In this document: one piece after another, positions 40,617 to 50,649 of the stretch
Position numbering within the stretch: the stretch's first letter is position 1
Layout: each line of letters starts with the position of its first letter
Origin: Desulfurococcaceae archaeon MEX13E-LK6-19
GTDB lineage: Archaea > Thermoproteota > Thermoprotei_A > Sulfolobales > Desulfurococcaceae
Reading direction: 5' to 3'
Length of the DNA stretch: 64,000 nucleotides
NCBI GenBank assembly: GCA_029637525.1
Contig: CP072660.1
Coordinates: 372,001-436,000 of the forward strand
Notes under the pieces: model-generated
Database searches by the model: none
What the model was told of the DNA's origin: nothing
What the model saw: only the letters and a program-made list of their open reading frames with translations
Program-made: the position numbers and the translations under genes

Positions 40617-41648
40617 TTGGAGAAAAAAGTATCGACTGATGAACTAAAGAAATCAGGTATCCATACTTACGAAGAAATACTTTCAAAAATACAAAGAAGA
40701 TTAAAAGAACAAGAAATCCCGCCTCCAGCTAAGAGGCTTAGGCGGGGAATAGCATATACAAAAAACATCTATATAAAACGCCTTGAAACAGTATACAACA
40801 TACTAGTGTCAGAAATCGATCGGATTATCGATGCTTTAAAGAAAACTGCAGGACTACAAGCATTCTATAAAGAATTATTCAAGATAAAGACAGGGTATTA
40901 TCCTGAACAATACATTAGTTTCTTCAAAAACAAAAAAAGAATCTTAAAAAGAATATACACTGAGTACTTGGTACCAATAAAACTTACAGATAATCTATTG
41001 GAAGCAAGAATAAAGTATAGAGCTTGCTTAGGTAGACTCTTGTCCGTGTTAAAGCGTCACAAGAAATCATTAGTATTAATCAAAGAGGTTATCAGAGAGT
41101 TATCACGTATGCCCAATATCGAGGAAGATGATTTGAAGATTATTATTGCTGGAATGCCGCAAGTCGGCAAATCGACTCTTGTATCAAAATTATCGACAGC
41201 AAAACCAGAGATAGCACCTTACCCATTTACAACGAAAAACATTATTGTAGGACATAGAGTTATTAGCTCCGCTAAGAGAATAGCTTTTATTGACACACCA
41301 GGGCTCCTAGATCGCCCATTGGAAGAGCGTAATGAAATTGAGCTCAAAGCCATTCTCGCACTTAAATATCTTGCAGACAAGATAGTGTTTCTAATAGATG
41401 CTTCTCCTAATGCCTACTATAGCATTGAAGAACAAATAAGAGTTCTCAATGACGTAAGGAGAAGCATTAATGCACCGACTATAGTATGTATAAATAAAAT
41501 AGACATCACTCCTAGAGACAGAATTGATCAAGTACGTGAAATAATCTCTAAGAGTGTGCAAATAGATCCCAAGTATATACTAGAAATCTCGGCTTATCAG
41601 GGAAAAGGCTTGGATACACTTCTAGATAAAATAATTAATGATCCCTAA
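40617..41648 (+). CDS. NOG1-like GTPase
   Basis: The 343-residue protein has an N-terminal helical NOG1 domain (about 1-165) and an OBG/HflX-related G domain. G1 is GMPQVGKST at about 181-189, G3 DTPGLLDRP, G4 NKID, and the G5-like SAYQGKGLD. NOG1 proteins assist assembly of the large ribosomal subunit. The start is TTG at 40617, 35 bases after the TFB-like gene, and both may be one transcript. The stop overlaps rtcA by 4 bases. Confidence 0.9.
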   Translation: MEKKVSTDELKKSGIHTYEEILSKIQRRLKEQEIPPPAKRLRRGIAYTKNIYIKRLETVYNILVSEIDRIIDALKKTAGLQAFYKELFKIKTGYYPEQYISFFKNKKRILKRIYTEYLVPIKLTDNLLEARIKYRACLGRLLSVLKRHKKSLVLIKEVIRELSRMPNIEEDDLKIIIAGMPQVGKSTLVSKLSTAKPEIAPYPFTTKNIIVGHRVISSAKRIAFIDTPGLLDRPLEERNEIELKAILALKYLADKIVFLIDASPNAYYSIEEQIRVLNDVRRSINAPTIVCINKIDITPRDRIDQVREIISKSVQIDPKYILEISAYQGKGLDTLLDKIINDP

Positions 41649-42724
41649 ACTTTGAAGCACACTCCACTGACCTTAATAATAGCTGGTTCATCAATTCTGC
41701 CTTCAATGTAATATTTTAATTCGGGCAAGAACTTCTTAGTTACCTCGAGTGCTGTAACGGTGTGCATAGTCAGTTTTGCTACACCGATTCTAGATTCTCC
41801 ACAAGCTAAGCTAACATATGGTATAAGCATGTCACCCATATGTCTATCAAAAGCCATTTTCGTAGACAATTCTTCAACAAGCTTTGAGGCAGCTTCTTCC
41901 CCTACTTTTTCAGCAGGCTTACCTCTGGCTCCTATAGAATCTGCACCAATTACTGTATCAATACAATCAGCATATAATACAATACCGCTGCCAGGACCTA
42001 GATGTGGATCACTTTTTCTTTCATAGTATTCAACATCTATGATGGGCTTAATGCCTAGTTTTTGATAAATATACTTTTCAGCACTCTTAGCCTGCCTAAC
42101 AGCTACATGACTTGGAAGACGTACACAATGACTTCTACCTTTAATTGCTTTAATCGCTTTTCTCTCTACAATATCTATGCTATTTATATGAGAACGCATT
42201 CTCTCTATTTTTAAAATAACATGCCCTCCTCCTCTAGGGTAATGTCCCCTCTTCTTAACATCTATACTGATATTCATACCAAATAATCTCCTCATGTTTT
42301 CTGCAAAAACATATCTCATGTAGTCTATAGTAGGAGACCATGGAACGTCTGTACCGCCGGTTATCTCTACAAAAGAGTCTTTATCACTGAAAATTAGTGC
42401 TGGCAAAATTGCTTGTATAACTAATGTGACACTGCCAGCTGTACCTATATTGAATTTGTATACGCCGCCCTTCCTAGCACTTGGTTTAAACCATAACTCC
42501 ATACTACCAACGCGGTCGCCTTTAACTTCAGCATTGCTTATTTGAGCTAATGCACGAACAGCTGTTAAGTGTTGGGGTCTAAGACCTGGGTTTGATCTTT
42601 TAGCTCTTATATTGTATATATGAACAGGCTTGAGGAGTAATGATGATAAAGCTAGGGAATATCTTAAAATCTGTCCTCCTCCTTCACCCATACTGCCATC
42701 TATTTCAATATACTCGTTCGCCAT
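41645..42724 (-). CDS. rtcA: RNA 3'-terminal phosphate cyclase
   Basis: The 359-residue protein has the RtcA opening GSMGEGGGQILRYSLALS at about 9-26, RSNPGLRPQHL, and the nucleotide-linked FDRHMGDMLIPYVSLA block with the reactive His near 315. RtcA uses ATP to convert RNA 3' phosphates into 2',3'-cyclic phosphates through an enzyme-AMP intermediate. It is last on the minus-strand run FttA, SAM hydrolase, NadM, RtcA, all concerned with RNA ends or nucleotide cofactors. Confidence 0.93.
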   Translation of the reverse strand: MANEYIEIDGSMGEGGGQILRYSLALSSLLLKPVHIYNIRAKRSNPGLRPQHLTAVRALAQISNAEVKGDRVGSMELWFKPSARKGGVYKFNIGTAGSVTLVIQAILPALIFSDKDSFVEITGGTDVPWSPTIDYMRYVFAENMRRLFGMNISIDVKKRGHYPRGGGHVILKIERMRSHINSIDIVERKAIKAIKGRSHCVRLPSHVAVRQAKSAEKYIYQKLGIKPIIDVEYYERKSDPHLGPGSGIVLYADCIDTVIGADSIGARGKPAEKVGEEAASKLVEELSTKMAFDRHMGDMLIPYVSLACGESRIGVAKLTMHTVTALEVTKKFLPELKYYIEGRIDEPAIIKVSGVCFKV

Positions 42725-42747
42725 ACAATTCTCGCCTCATTTGATTT

Positions 42748-43263
42748 TTATCTACTACAAAGAAGAGCTATTCTTTGATCACATCCATTCTCCTTTATGT
42801 ATTTTACAACAAAAGAAGGTACACGATCCTCCCAAGGCAGTCCATGTGCAATAAGGTCTCTAATTACGGTACCATTGTATATTCTTGGCTTATGTAGTTT
42901 TATTTCAATTACTTTTACACCCGCCCATTTGTACAAGAATATAACATGTGGATTTCCGGAAGCTACAGCATCTACTTTAGGAACCATTCCAAGGACGTAA
43001 GTAGTCCAAGCAAGAGGTTTATGAATATCTGGAATAGGTATGATCCATACTCTTCTAGTATCGATACCTTCTTCTTCTAGAGAATACTTTATCATCTCCA
43101 TTCTCTCTCCAGCAGTGAAAGGGTTTCTACAAGTAAAACCTTCCTGAGCAGAGCCTATCCCAATAACTATCTCATCAAAGTCTTCGAGAAGCTTTTTTAT
43201 CGCATATACATGACCTAGATGGAATGGTTGGAATCTACCGGGGAACAATACTCTATTTACCAC
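42748..43263 (-). CDS. nadM: Nicotinamide-nucleotide adenylyltransferase
   Basis: The 171-residue protein has GRFQPFHLGHVYAI at about 9-22, the archaeal NadM form of the (T/H)xGH site, and GSAQEGFTCRNPFTAGER at about 37-54, the ISxxxxR-like motif. It makes NAD from NMN and ATP. Its start overlaps the SAM hydrolase gene by 11 bases, so they share a transcript. Confidence 0.93.
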   Translation of the reverse strand: MVNRVLFPGRFQPFHLGHVYAIKKLLEDFDEIVIGIGSAQEGFTCRNPFTAGERMEMIKYSLEEEGIDTRRVWIIPIPDIHKPLAWTTYVLGMVPKVDAVASGNPHVIFLYKWAGVKVIEIKLHKPRIYNGTVIRDLIAHGLPWEDRVPSFVVKYIKENGCDQRIALLCSR

Positions 43264-44068
43264 TTTTACACACCTTTATAACTTCGTTTTTCCCGCTAAC
43301 ACCCAGTAATTCTGCAGCAGACCCCTTGTTAACCCCTATTTCCAGGTATCCCCAGCTATTTATATAACATACAATCTCTCCTTCTCCAACATATCCAAAC
43401 GATCTCTCATAGGTGCATGAGATCTCCTTATTACCAGTATTTATTAGAAGCGTTTCGCCATAGCGCAAGTTTTCAACATATTTCTCGCTAATATTTGTCA
43501 TAACATTACCAAACCCATCAACATACAGAACGGATGCTTCAATACATCTATCATCGAGAATACTTGGACTAGGAAATACTATCTTCACAACATCTTCTTT
43601 CCGGAGCTCTACACCTAACTGTCTTGGACTAACTCCTTTAGATAGCCAAGCAGCAATAGGGGCAAAGATATCTCTCCCATGGAAAGTTTTTGACACAATC
43701 CTTAGCCTATATTTAGATTCTGACACATCATAAACAGCCTTTATCCCATCATCATTTGCTGCAGGGTATAAACAACCATTGTCTGGTCCTATGAAATAAT
43801 AGTTTGTTGTCTCTATTAATATCGATCTACGTTTAGTACCAACGCCAGGATCAACTACACAAACAAAAATGGAGCCCCTTGGGAAGTACTTGTATGCCAA
43901 GTATAGAGTTAAGGCAGCTCGTTTTATATCAAAAGATGGAATTTCATGTGTTAAATCAACTATTTTAGCATTAGGATTTATTGATAGTATTACCCCCTTC
44001 ATAACACCTACGTATGGATCCTTTTGCCCGAAATCAGTCATGAGAACTATTAGATTGTTGTTCACCAC
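43253..44068 (-). CDS. S-adenosylmethionine hydrolase (DUF62/SAM hydroxide adenosyltransferase)
   Basis: The 271-residue protein has MTDFGQKDPYVGVMKGVI at about 10-27, VDPGVGTKRR at about 72-81, FIGPDNGCLYPA, and a TFHGRDIFAPIAAWLS block. These match the DUF62 family (trimeric, SAM cleaved to adenosine and methionine by water). It starts with GTG GTG and lies 11 bases into nadM at its 3' end. The physiological role in archaea is not clear. Confidence 0.92.
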   Translation of the reverse strand: MVNNNLIVLMTDFGQKDPYVGVMKGVILSINPNAKIVDLTHEIPSFDIKRAALTLYLAYKYFPRGSIFVCVVDPGVGTKRRSILIETTNYYFIGPDNGCLYPAANDDGIKAVYDVSESKYRLRIVSKTFHGRDIFAPIAAWLSKGVSPRQLGVELRKEDVVKIVFPSPSILDDRCIEASVLYVDGFGNVMTNISEKYVENLRYGETLLINTGNKEISCTYERSFGYVGEGEIVCYINSWGYLEIGVNKGSAAELLGVSGKNEVIKVCKSGK

Positions 44069-44091
44069 AGCCCATCATCACCATACGGATT

Positions 44092-46029
44092 TTATCTGGC
44101 AACAAGATTAAGTGAGTCTAATGGATATGGAGCAAATATTCTAGCTCCAGCGGGATACCCTATTCTTTCGTTCCTGATAAGCCTCTTCGCTAAACTAACT
44201 AGCCTTGATATCGCTTCGGGCTCACCATGGTTCAGTATTATTGTTCTTGGTTTGGGCTGTATATTACGGAGGAAACGCAATAATTCGTCTTGATCGCTAT
44301 GTCCGCTAAATCCATCTATGCTATAGATGTTCATATTGATCTTAATTACTTCAACCTTATTATCGGGAGTTACTATAGTGAGCTCACGCAATCCATCCTT
44401 GATCTTCCTACCCAGCGTGCCTTCAGCCTGATAACCAACAAATATGAGGCTGTTCCTTGGGTCACTTGCCATAAGCTTTAAGTATTCGACTGCCGGTCCT
44501 CCGGTAAGCATACCTGATGTAGCTATAATAAGCGATGGTCTATCCTCAACTATATCGGGACGAACGGTCTTACCTTCAATTATCTTAAAGTACTCTGCTG
44601 TGAACGGATTCTCTCCTTTATAAATACGTTCTTTTAGTTCACGGTTAAGATACTCTGGATACTCTGTATGAACAGCTGTTACCTCGCTTACAAGTCCTTC
44701 AATATACACGTTTATCGGTGGGATCTTCTTTGACTCAATAGCGTCGTTTATTACAAGCATTATCTCTTGTCCTCTACCAACAGCAAAGACAGGAATTAGA
44801 ACACTGCCATTTTTCTCAATGGTTTTCTTTATTATTGATATAAGCATTTCTTCGGCTTCGGCTCTGCTCTGCTGCTTTGTTGCTCCATAAGTAGACTCCA
44901 TGATTAGCGTCTCGACACGCGGAAACTTATCATTAGCTTTCTCGAGCAAACGTGTTGTAGCATACTTGAAGTCCCCTGTATAGACTATGTTGTGTAAACC
45001 TGCGCCCACATGTACATGAACCATTGCTGAACCAAGAATATGCCCTGCATTATAGAACGTTATTTTAACGTCAGGAGCAATATCAGTTACCTCATTGTAC
45101 TCCAGAGGTATGGTATGAAGTATCATTGTCAACAAGTCTTTTTCACTGAATGGCACATGCTTTCCTTCACGCTGACTTACTTCTATATAGTCCCTCAGCA
45201 TAAGCGCCATTAGTTCTCTGGTAGGCTTTGTGACATAGACGGGTCCTCTATACCCATACTTGAAAAGTAGAGGAACAAGTCCACAATGGTCAAGATGAGC
45301 ATGCGTGACAACAACTGCGTCTAATTCCTCTATTCTCAAGTTGTCGATATCTATGTATGGATACTTGCGTTCATAATCTGGTCCGCCCACATTTACTCCT
45401 AAGTCGAGTATTATCCTACTTTCTCTTGTCTCAAGCAATATCCCGGATCTGCCAACTTCCTGGAATCCGCCTAGAGCCGTTATTCTCACATAATTTGTCT
45501 TAAATAACACGTCTCTATGAATTCTCTCGCCCACATATCTCAAGAAGTTTAATCTATAGTCACTTTCAGAAAGCATATAGCCTATAATGGTGTGTAGTGT
45601 TTTTGATTCAAGAGGTGAGGCTCTAATAACTATTGGTCTCCATCCGGTTTCAGCTAGGATTTTATGTCTTAACTGTGCTCCTTTACCTATAACTAACCCA
45701 GGTTTCTCTGCCTTGATCCATACTTCGCCAAGAGTGTCATCAAAAACTATGCTTCGTGGATCAACACCAGCATCTTTAGGCACTAACTCGAGAATGAGTT
45801 TCCTAGCTTCTTCTTTGTTCAATCGAGCCGAAGGATCTATCCTAACTACAACACGTTTCTTAACCTTTTTCGCAATAGCCTTTACTAGATCTAGTTTATC
45901 AGCTATAGCTCTCCTATTCTTGACATAAATAGCGATCTCTGGTCCTTCAAATTCTATTCTTGTAAGCTGTACATCAACAGGTATCTCCTTCATTATTGTT
46001 TTTAAGACGTACTCTCTAGTTTTATCCAT
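44092..46029 (-). CDS. fttA: Transcription termination factor FttA (KH/beta-CASP nuclease)
   Basis: From ATG 46029 the protein has about 645 residues. It has two N-terminal KH domains (about 1-180; GLVIGKGAQLR), then the metallo-beta-lactamase core with THAHLDHCG at about 240, GHILGSAMVHV, and the beta-CASP blocks (MESTYG, IPVFAVGRGQE, VGYQAEGTLGR). FttA/aCPSF1 ends archaeal transcription by cutting the RNA behind polymerase and chasing it. A TTG at 46044 is an alternative. The proteasome beta gene lies 189 bases upstream on the same strand. Confidence 0.95.
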   Translation of the reverse strand: MDKTREYVLKTIMKEIPVDVQLTRIEFEGPEIAIYVKNRRAIADKLDLVKAIAKKVKKRVVVRIDPSARLNKEEARKLILELVPKDAGVDPRSIVFDDTLGEVWIKAEKPGLVIGKGAQLRHKILAETGWRPIVIRASPLESKTLHTIIGYMLSESDYRLNFLRYVGERIHRDVLFKTNYVRITALGGFQEVGRSGILLETRESRIILDLGVNVGGPDYERKYPYIDIDNLRIEELDAVVVTHAHLDHCGLVPLLFKYGYRGPVYVTKPTRELMALMLRDYIEVSQREGKHVPFSEKDLLTMILHTIPLEYNEVTDIAPDVKITFYNAGHILGSAMVHVHVGAGLHNIVYTGDFKYATTRLLEKANDKFPRVETLIMESTYGATKQQSRAEAEEMLISIIKKTIEKNGSVLIPVFAVGRGQEIMLVINDAIESKKIPPINVYIEGLVSEVTAVHTEYPEYLNRELKERIYKGENPFTAEYFKIIEGKTVRPDIVEDRPSLIIATSGMLTGGPAVEYLKLMASDPRNSLIFVGYQAEGTLGRKIKDGLRELTIVTPDNKVEVIKINMNIYSIDGFSGHSDQDELLRFLRNIQPKPRTIILNHGEPEAISRLVSLAKRLIRNERIGYPAGARIFAPYPLDSLNLVAR

Positions 46030-46217
46030 TATAACGCCTTTCAATTCTTACACCTTGGCAAAATCTGTAAAACAACGCATCACAGCGGTGTTAAAATATC
46101 ACATACCAGCATATTACCCCTTTATGCAACCAACTACAGTGATATAAGCTATGTTCTGTTAAGGAGTACATCTAACTTACTTATATCTTTTTCTTAATAA
46201 AGATTTACATGTGGAAG

Positions 46218-46826
46218 CTAGCTTAGCATAACTGTTTCTTTTCTACTTCCCTCCTTACCAATCACTACAACGTCTATACCTTCACCGCTAAAGATATCAC
46301 GTCCTATAGCGGCTTTGATGGCTTCTTTGGCTAGATTTATTGCATCCTCTAAACTCATGTCTTTACTATAATTTCTTTCCAGTACACCTATAGCTGTGGG
46401 TGAGCCTGAGCCTGTTGCGATATAGTCTTCTTCACTAAGCGAGCCAAACAAATCTATGTAATACAATCTCGGCTCGGTATCAAATCCTCCTACAACTAGT
46501 TGTACTATGAATGGTGATAAACGCAAATAGCTAGATAATATGTTAGCTAAATATACAGCTATGATCTTAACCGATGGTTTCATGTTGCTTGATAATTCAT
46601 AATATTTGGCTGTGACCCTGGCTTCATCTACAAGGCGTTGAGCATCTGCGACAAGACCTGATATTGTCATAGCCATATAGTCGGTTATCATATGTATTTT
46701 CTCAACTTTTTTATGAGCTATGTATACTCCTGCTGTTGCCCGCTTGTCGGCAGCAAGAACTACATAGTCTTTAAGTTTTATCCCAACAGTCGTTGTTTTA
46801 GTAGCCAAAGGCTTCTTTTCATTCAC
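46218..46826 (-). CDS. psmB: Proteasome beta subunit, catalytic type
   Basis: The 202-residue protein has a short propeptide (about 10 residues) ending in ATK, then Thr1 in TTTVGIKLKDYVVLAADKRATAG. Asp17 (AADKR) and the Lys33 region (AHKKVEKI) are present, so this copy can be active. Note that the residue before Thr1 is Lys rather than the usual Gly, which could affect self-processing. It should form the 20S core with the alpha subunit (not in window) and with the copy at 39190. Confidence 0.93.
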   Translation of the reverse strand: MNEKKPLATKTTTVGIKLKDYVVLAADKRATAGVYIAHKKVEKIHMITDYMAMTISGLVADAQRLVDEARVTAKYYELSSNMKPSVKIIAVYLANILSSYLRLSPFIVQLVVGGFDTEPRLYYIDLFGSLSEEDYIATGSGSPTAIGVLERNYSKDMSLEDAINLAKEAIKAAIGRDIFSGEGIDVVVIGKEGSRKETVMLS

Positions 46827-46987
46827 AACAACTTCACCGCCGTCTATCGGCCACTACTACAGCTTAATTTAGCATAAATTAGGTTTTTAAGAATATAGTT
46901 GATCAAAAGGGCATTACAGAATATTATAGGGTAACCGTTTATTAGAACACAAGAACAGTATGATCATGTTCCCACTCTCCATAGTAT

Positions 46988-48067
46988 ATGGTGTACGTAA
47001 TGTCTATACGTAACCCTCATGAAATTGATTTACCAAAGAAGGTGGTTGTTGGCACAGGCATTCTAGACAAAACACCTAAGTATTTAAATGAGCTTGGATT
47101 CAAGAAAAATACTACAATAGCAGTTATAACGGGTCCCAAGATATTTTCCTTGCTTGGCAAAAAACTCATCAATATACTCGAGGAGCATAAATACAATGTT
47201 TTATATTGGATAGCAGAAAAAGCGTCGAAAGATATAGCGGAAAACATAGCTAGTGAAGCATCCAGAGAGAATATAGAGTTATTTATAGGGTTTGGCGGCG
47301 GCAAAGCAATAGATGTTGCAAAGTATACTGCTACACAGAACAATAAGCCTTTCATAAGCATACCAACAGCTGCATCACATGATGGTATAGCTTCCCCCTT
47401 TGCTAGCTTAAAGGGTTTCAACCAGCCAATGAGCATTAAAGCATCAACACCATTAGCAATAATAGCTGATATAGAGATTATAGCAAAAGCCCCTCCTAGG
47501 CTTCTTAGAGCAGGAGTAGGTGATCTAGTAGGTAAACTAACTGCTGTAAAAGACTGGCAGCTTGCTCATAGACTTAAAGGAGAGTATTACGGTGAATATG
47601 CCGCACAGCTTGCATTATTATCAGCAAAACACGTGTTGAGGTATCATGAACTTATAGCATCGGGTAGTACTGAGGGTGTTAGAATACTTGTTGAAGCTTT
47701 GATAAGCAGTAGCGTAGCCATGTGTATAGCAGGATCAAGTAGACCTGCTAGTGGTTCAGAGCATTTATTTAGCCACGCATTAGACTTGATAGCCCCTAAA
47801 CCAGCACTACATGGTGAACAAGTTGGTGTAGGAACCATCATGATGCTTTATCTCTATGGTGACCCACGGTGGAGGAAAGTCAAGAAAGTTTTAGAGAAAG
47901 TAGGTGCACCAACAACTGCAAAAGAATTAGGTATACCTGACGAGATAATAATTAAAGCACTCACAATAGCTCACCGTATTAGAAAAAGATACACAATACT
48001 TGGAGATAATGGATTAACCTGGGAAGCTGCTGAGAGACTTGCAAGAGCAACTGGCGTAATAGATTGA
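46988..48067 (+). CDS. egsA: sn-Glycerol-1-phosphate dehydrogenase
   Basis: The 359-residue protein makes the archaeal G1P backbone from dihydroxyacetone phosphate. It has the NAD(P)-binding [15 protein letters not shown] at about 99-113, and metal-binding positions in [25 protein letters not shown] and [11 protein letters not shown]. These match G1PDH zinc ligands. ATG at 46988; 47000 is an alternative. It feeds GGGP synthase (60897) and the UbiA enzyme (37431). Confidence 0.96.
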   Translation: MVYVMSIRNPHEIDLPKKVVVGTGILDKTPKYLNELGFKKNTTIAVITGPKIFSLLGKKLINILEEHKYNVLYWIAEKASKDIAENIASEASRENIELFIGFGGGKAIDVAKYTATQNNKPFISIPTAASHDGIASPFASLKGFNQPMSIKASTPLAIIADIEIIAKAPPRLLRAGVGDLVGKLTAVKDWQLAHRLKGEYYGEYAAQLALLSAKHVLRYHELIASGSTEGVRILVEALISSSVAMCIAGSSRPASGSEHLFSHALDLIAPKPALHGEQVGVGTIMMLYLYGDPRWRKVKKVLEKVGAPTTAKELGIPDEIIIKALTIAHRIRKRYTILGDNGLTWEAAERLARATGVID

Positions 48068-48114
48068 TCATAGGTTAAGATTATCTGTAATAAAAATATT
48101 TCACTCTGTTTACT

Positions 48115-48864
48115 TTACACTGTTTCTTTTTCTTCTTTTCCTTCTTCACGAGTCTCTTCTTTTTTCTCTTCCGTTTTTCTCTCGAATACCTCTTGTATCA
48201 CTACTTTCCTAACATAGTCCTTTAGCAAATCGTATATATCGCCGACAAGAGCTATCTTGGCATATTGTATATTCTTTCTGGTCATGATCCTTGTCGGTAT
48301 GTTTATTACTAAAGTCTTTTCCTCAGGTTTATACTCTACTTGAGCCTCATCAATCTTTATACTCAAGTGTCTTGCAACCAAAGCTTTTGCTTTCTCAGTA
48401 ATGTCTTCAAGCTTCTTTAAAATTTTGACCTTGTACACTAATGTTTTCCCTGCTAATGGATGATTGAAATCTATTACAACTCTTCCTCCGGTAATACTTT
48501 TCACAATTCCTGTTGTTCCACCAAAATCTAGTACATCACCTACTTTTACATCAATGCCTCTTCTCTTGAACTCCCTCATACTAAACACTTTTACCTTACT
48601 AGGATCTCTCTGCCCAAATGCTTTCTCTGGAGGGATCTCTACTTCTTTCTCTTCACCAACATTCATTTCCTTGAGGGCTTCTTCAAGACCCTTTATAACC
48701 CAGCCCCTTCCTATGACTACAAGTATTGGCCCGTAAACCTTGTTGCTATCATAAATACCTTCTTTTTTAGCTATTTCTTCATTTGTTGTATCAAACACAT
48801 TTCCGGTCTCTTTGACTCTTGCCGTGTATTCTACTAATACAAAGTCTCCATCCTTAAGCCCCAT
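48115..48864 (-). CDS. FKBP-type peptidyl-prolyl isomerase, SlyD-like
   Basis: The 249-residue protein has the FKBP core interrupted by an IF (insert-in-flap) domain: VLVEYTARVKETGNVFDTTN at about 8-27, EIPPEKAFGQRDPSKVKV, and VIDFNHPLAGKTLVYKV at about 129-145. This is the archaeal SlyD-type arrangement that folds proteins by proline isomerisation. A C-terminal extension of about 90 residues ends in an acidic Lys/Glu-rich tail. Confidence 0.93.
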   Translation of the reverse strand: MGLKDGDFVLVEYTARVKETGNVFDTTNEEIAKKEGIYDSNKVYGPILVVIGRGWVIKGLEEALKEMNVGEEKEVEIPPEKAFGQRDPSKVKVFSMREFKRRGIDVKVGDVLDFGGTTGIVKSITGGRVVIDFNHPLAGKTLVYKVKILKKLEDITEKAKALVARHLSIKIDEAQVEYKPEEKTLVINIPTRIMTRKNIQYAKIALVGDIYDLLKDYVRKVVIQEVFERKTEEKKEETREEGKEEKETV

Positions 48865-48944
48865 TACAGCACACCACTTACCATGTTTTACCTCTTAGTC
48901 TTCTAACTAGGCTAAGAGCTTATAAACTATAATAAAAAGTTATG

Positions 48945-49439
48945 CTAGAGTCTTCTCACAAACTCCCAGATCTTGTCTCCAACCCTGTGTAGGTTTTCTA
49001 CGGCTTTTCCTCGCGTGACTTTCTTCTCAACAAGATCCTTGGATGAAACAAGCGCCTTACCTACAACAAACGGTTTACCATATTTTTCCTCCAGGACAAC
49101 CACGGGATCACCTGGTTCAAACGCTCCTTTGACGCCCACTATACCTGGTGCCATAACATCTGCGCCGCGTAGCAAAGGCTTAACAGCACCCATATCAACT
49201 ACTACGATACGCTGCACCCACTCTACTCCTTTACTGAGTAGTAGTGTAAGCAATGGATAGTACTTACCTTCATAGATAAAGAAAGCAGGGACCTTGTCAA
49301 CTATTATTATTTCAGGAAGGTCTTTTTCAATAACTTTCTCAACAACCTCAAACTCTAGGGGGACATTAGGATACATACCCGTTATGGTTTCACGAAGTTT
49401 CTTGCTCTCCTTCTTAGACAAGTACCATCGTCTAGGCAC
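48945..49439 (-). CDS. PUA-domain protein, MCT-1/Tma20-like
   Basis: The 164-residue protein has an N-terminal domain (about 1-75) with RRWYLSKKESKKL and PAFFIYEGKYYPLLT, then a PUA domain (ADVMAPGIVGVKGAFEPGD at about 92-110). This is the archaeal MCT-1/COG2016 order; eukaryotic MCT-1 with DENR helps recycle and reinitiate ribosomes. GTG start at 49439. It is divergent from the SmAP gene. Confidence 0.85.
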   Translation of the reverse strand: MPRRWYLSKKESKKLRETITGMYPNVPLEFEVVEKVIEKDLPEIIIVDKVPAFFIYEGKYYPLLTLLLSKGVEWVQRIVVVDMGAVKPLLRGADVMAPGIVGVKGAFEPGDPVVVLEEKYGKPFVVGKALVSSKDLVEKKVTRGKAVENLHRVGDKIWEFVRRL

Positions 49440-49562
49440 CTGTATGTCTTCACCCCCTTGCCTAATTAAACAATTAACACCACTAGAACTTAAATAGCAG
49501 TATATACACGTTTATTAATGCCTAGGAGAACACATTAGTAGACAGACAATGGTGGATCAGAG

Positions 49563-49793
49563 TTGGTGGAGACTGCCCATAAGATACTACATGAAAATCT
49601 AGGTGCAATAGTCTTAATCAGGCTAAAAGGGAACCGTGAGGTACGAGGAAAACTAAAAAGTTATGATCAGCATCTAAACATAGTCCTCGATGACGCCGAG
49701 GAAATAAGAGAAGATGGTAGTACGAGAAAACTTGGAACAATAGTAATTAGAGGAGATACCGTAGTCTTAATAAGCCCCACACCTACTCTCTAG
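49563..49793 (+). CDS. Sm-like archaeal protein (SmAP)
   Basis: The 76-residue protein has the Sm1 motif ([20 protein letters not shown], then [15 protein letters not shown]) and the Sm2 motif ([15 protein letters not shown]). It should form a ring that binds U-rich RNA. The start is TTG 49563 or the following GTG. It lies 56 bases before L37e, a pairing common in archaea and consistent with one transcript. Confidence 0.94.
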   Translation: MVETAHKILHENLGAIVLIRLKGNREVRGKLKSYDQHLNIVLDDAEEIREDGSTRKLGTIVIRGDTVVLISPTPTL

Positions 49794-49849
49794 CTATATT
49801 AATCCCGGTATAGAACCTAGTTAATCAACAAAATATATGGGTGAACACC

Positions 49850-50038
49850 ATGGTTAAAGGTACAACAAGCTTCGGCAAAATGAGTAAAGGAAAGACCCAT
49901 ATAAGATGCCCCCGCTGTGGAAGACACTCCTACAATGTAGCTAAAGGATACTGTGCCGCCTGCGGATACGGAAGAAGTAAAAGGATGAGAAGATATAAAT
50001 GGCAAAACAAGAAGTATAACCGCGTTAGAATAAGGTAA
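49850..50038 (+). CDS. rpl37e: Ribosomal protein L37e
   Basis: From ATG 49850, preceded by GGGTGAA, the product has 62 residues. Four zinc-binding Cys lie in [20 protein letters not shown], and the C-terminus is strongly basic. This is the standard archaeal L37e, a large-subunit protein that binds 23S rRNA. An in-frame GTG at 49841 is less likely. Confidence 0.96.
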   Translation: MVKGTTSFGKMSKGKTHIRCPRCGRHSYNVAKGYCAACGYGRSKRMRRYKWQNKKYNRVRIR

Positions 50039-50202
50039 CTTCATCAATACAATTAGTATACATCGTATCCTTAGCTTGGTTACAAACAGATTACGTCTAG
50101 GCATAGTTTGTAGACTCTTCTAACGAGAGACATCATCACTATTTCGATAAAAACTAAAAAACCTTATATCCCCTTCAACAATATTCTGGAGACAGCATAG
50201 GT

Positions 50203-50305
<103 letters not shown>

Positions 50306-50649
50306 CCATTTCTATTATTGCTAAGATACTTATCGATGGGAATTTTGATTAACAAGTATTCTTGTTATTCTTATACCACTGTTTTTACACCGTTAAACAT
50401 ATATACTGACCTGCTATTCTTGTCTAAGCGCAGAGGTGGATAAAGGTGCGGTGTGTTCATATACTCTAGAAAACCCGCACTTGTTGATAACACTCTGTTC
50501 TATCAATCAATCTATCTAAAGAAACAACAAGTTCTAGGAACACGGCTATTAAGACCAAACAGGGATCCAATAGCTACAATAACATCCGCCATTCTATTGA
50601 ATCAGAAATCATTCTGTAAATGCAGCAGTTACAAGAGGTGGTCCAAGAT

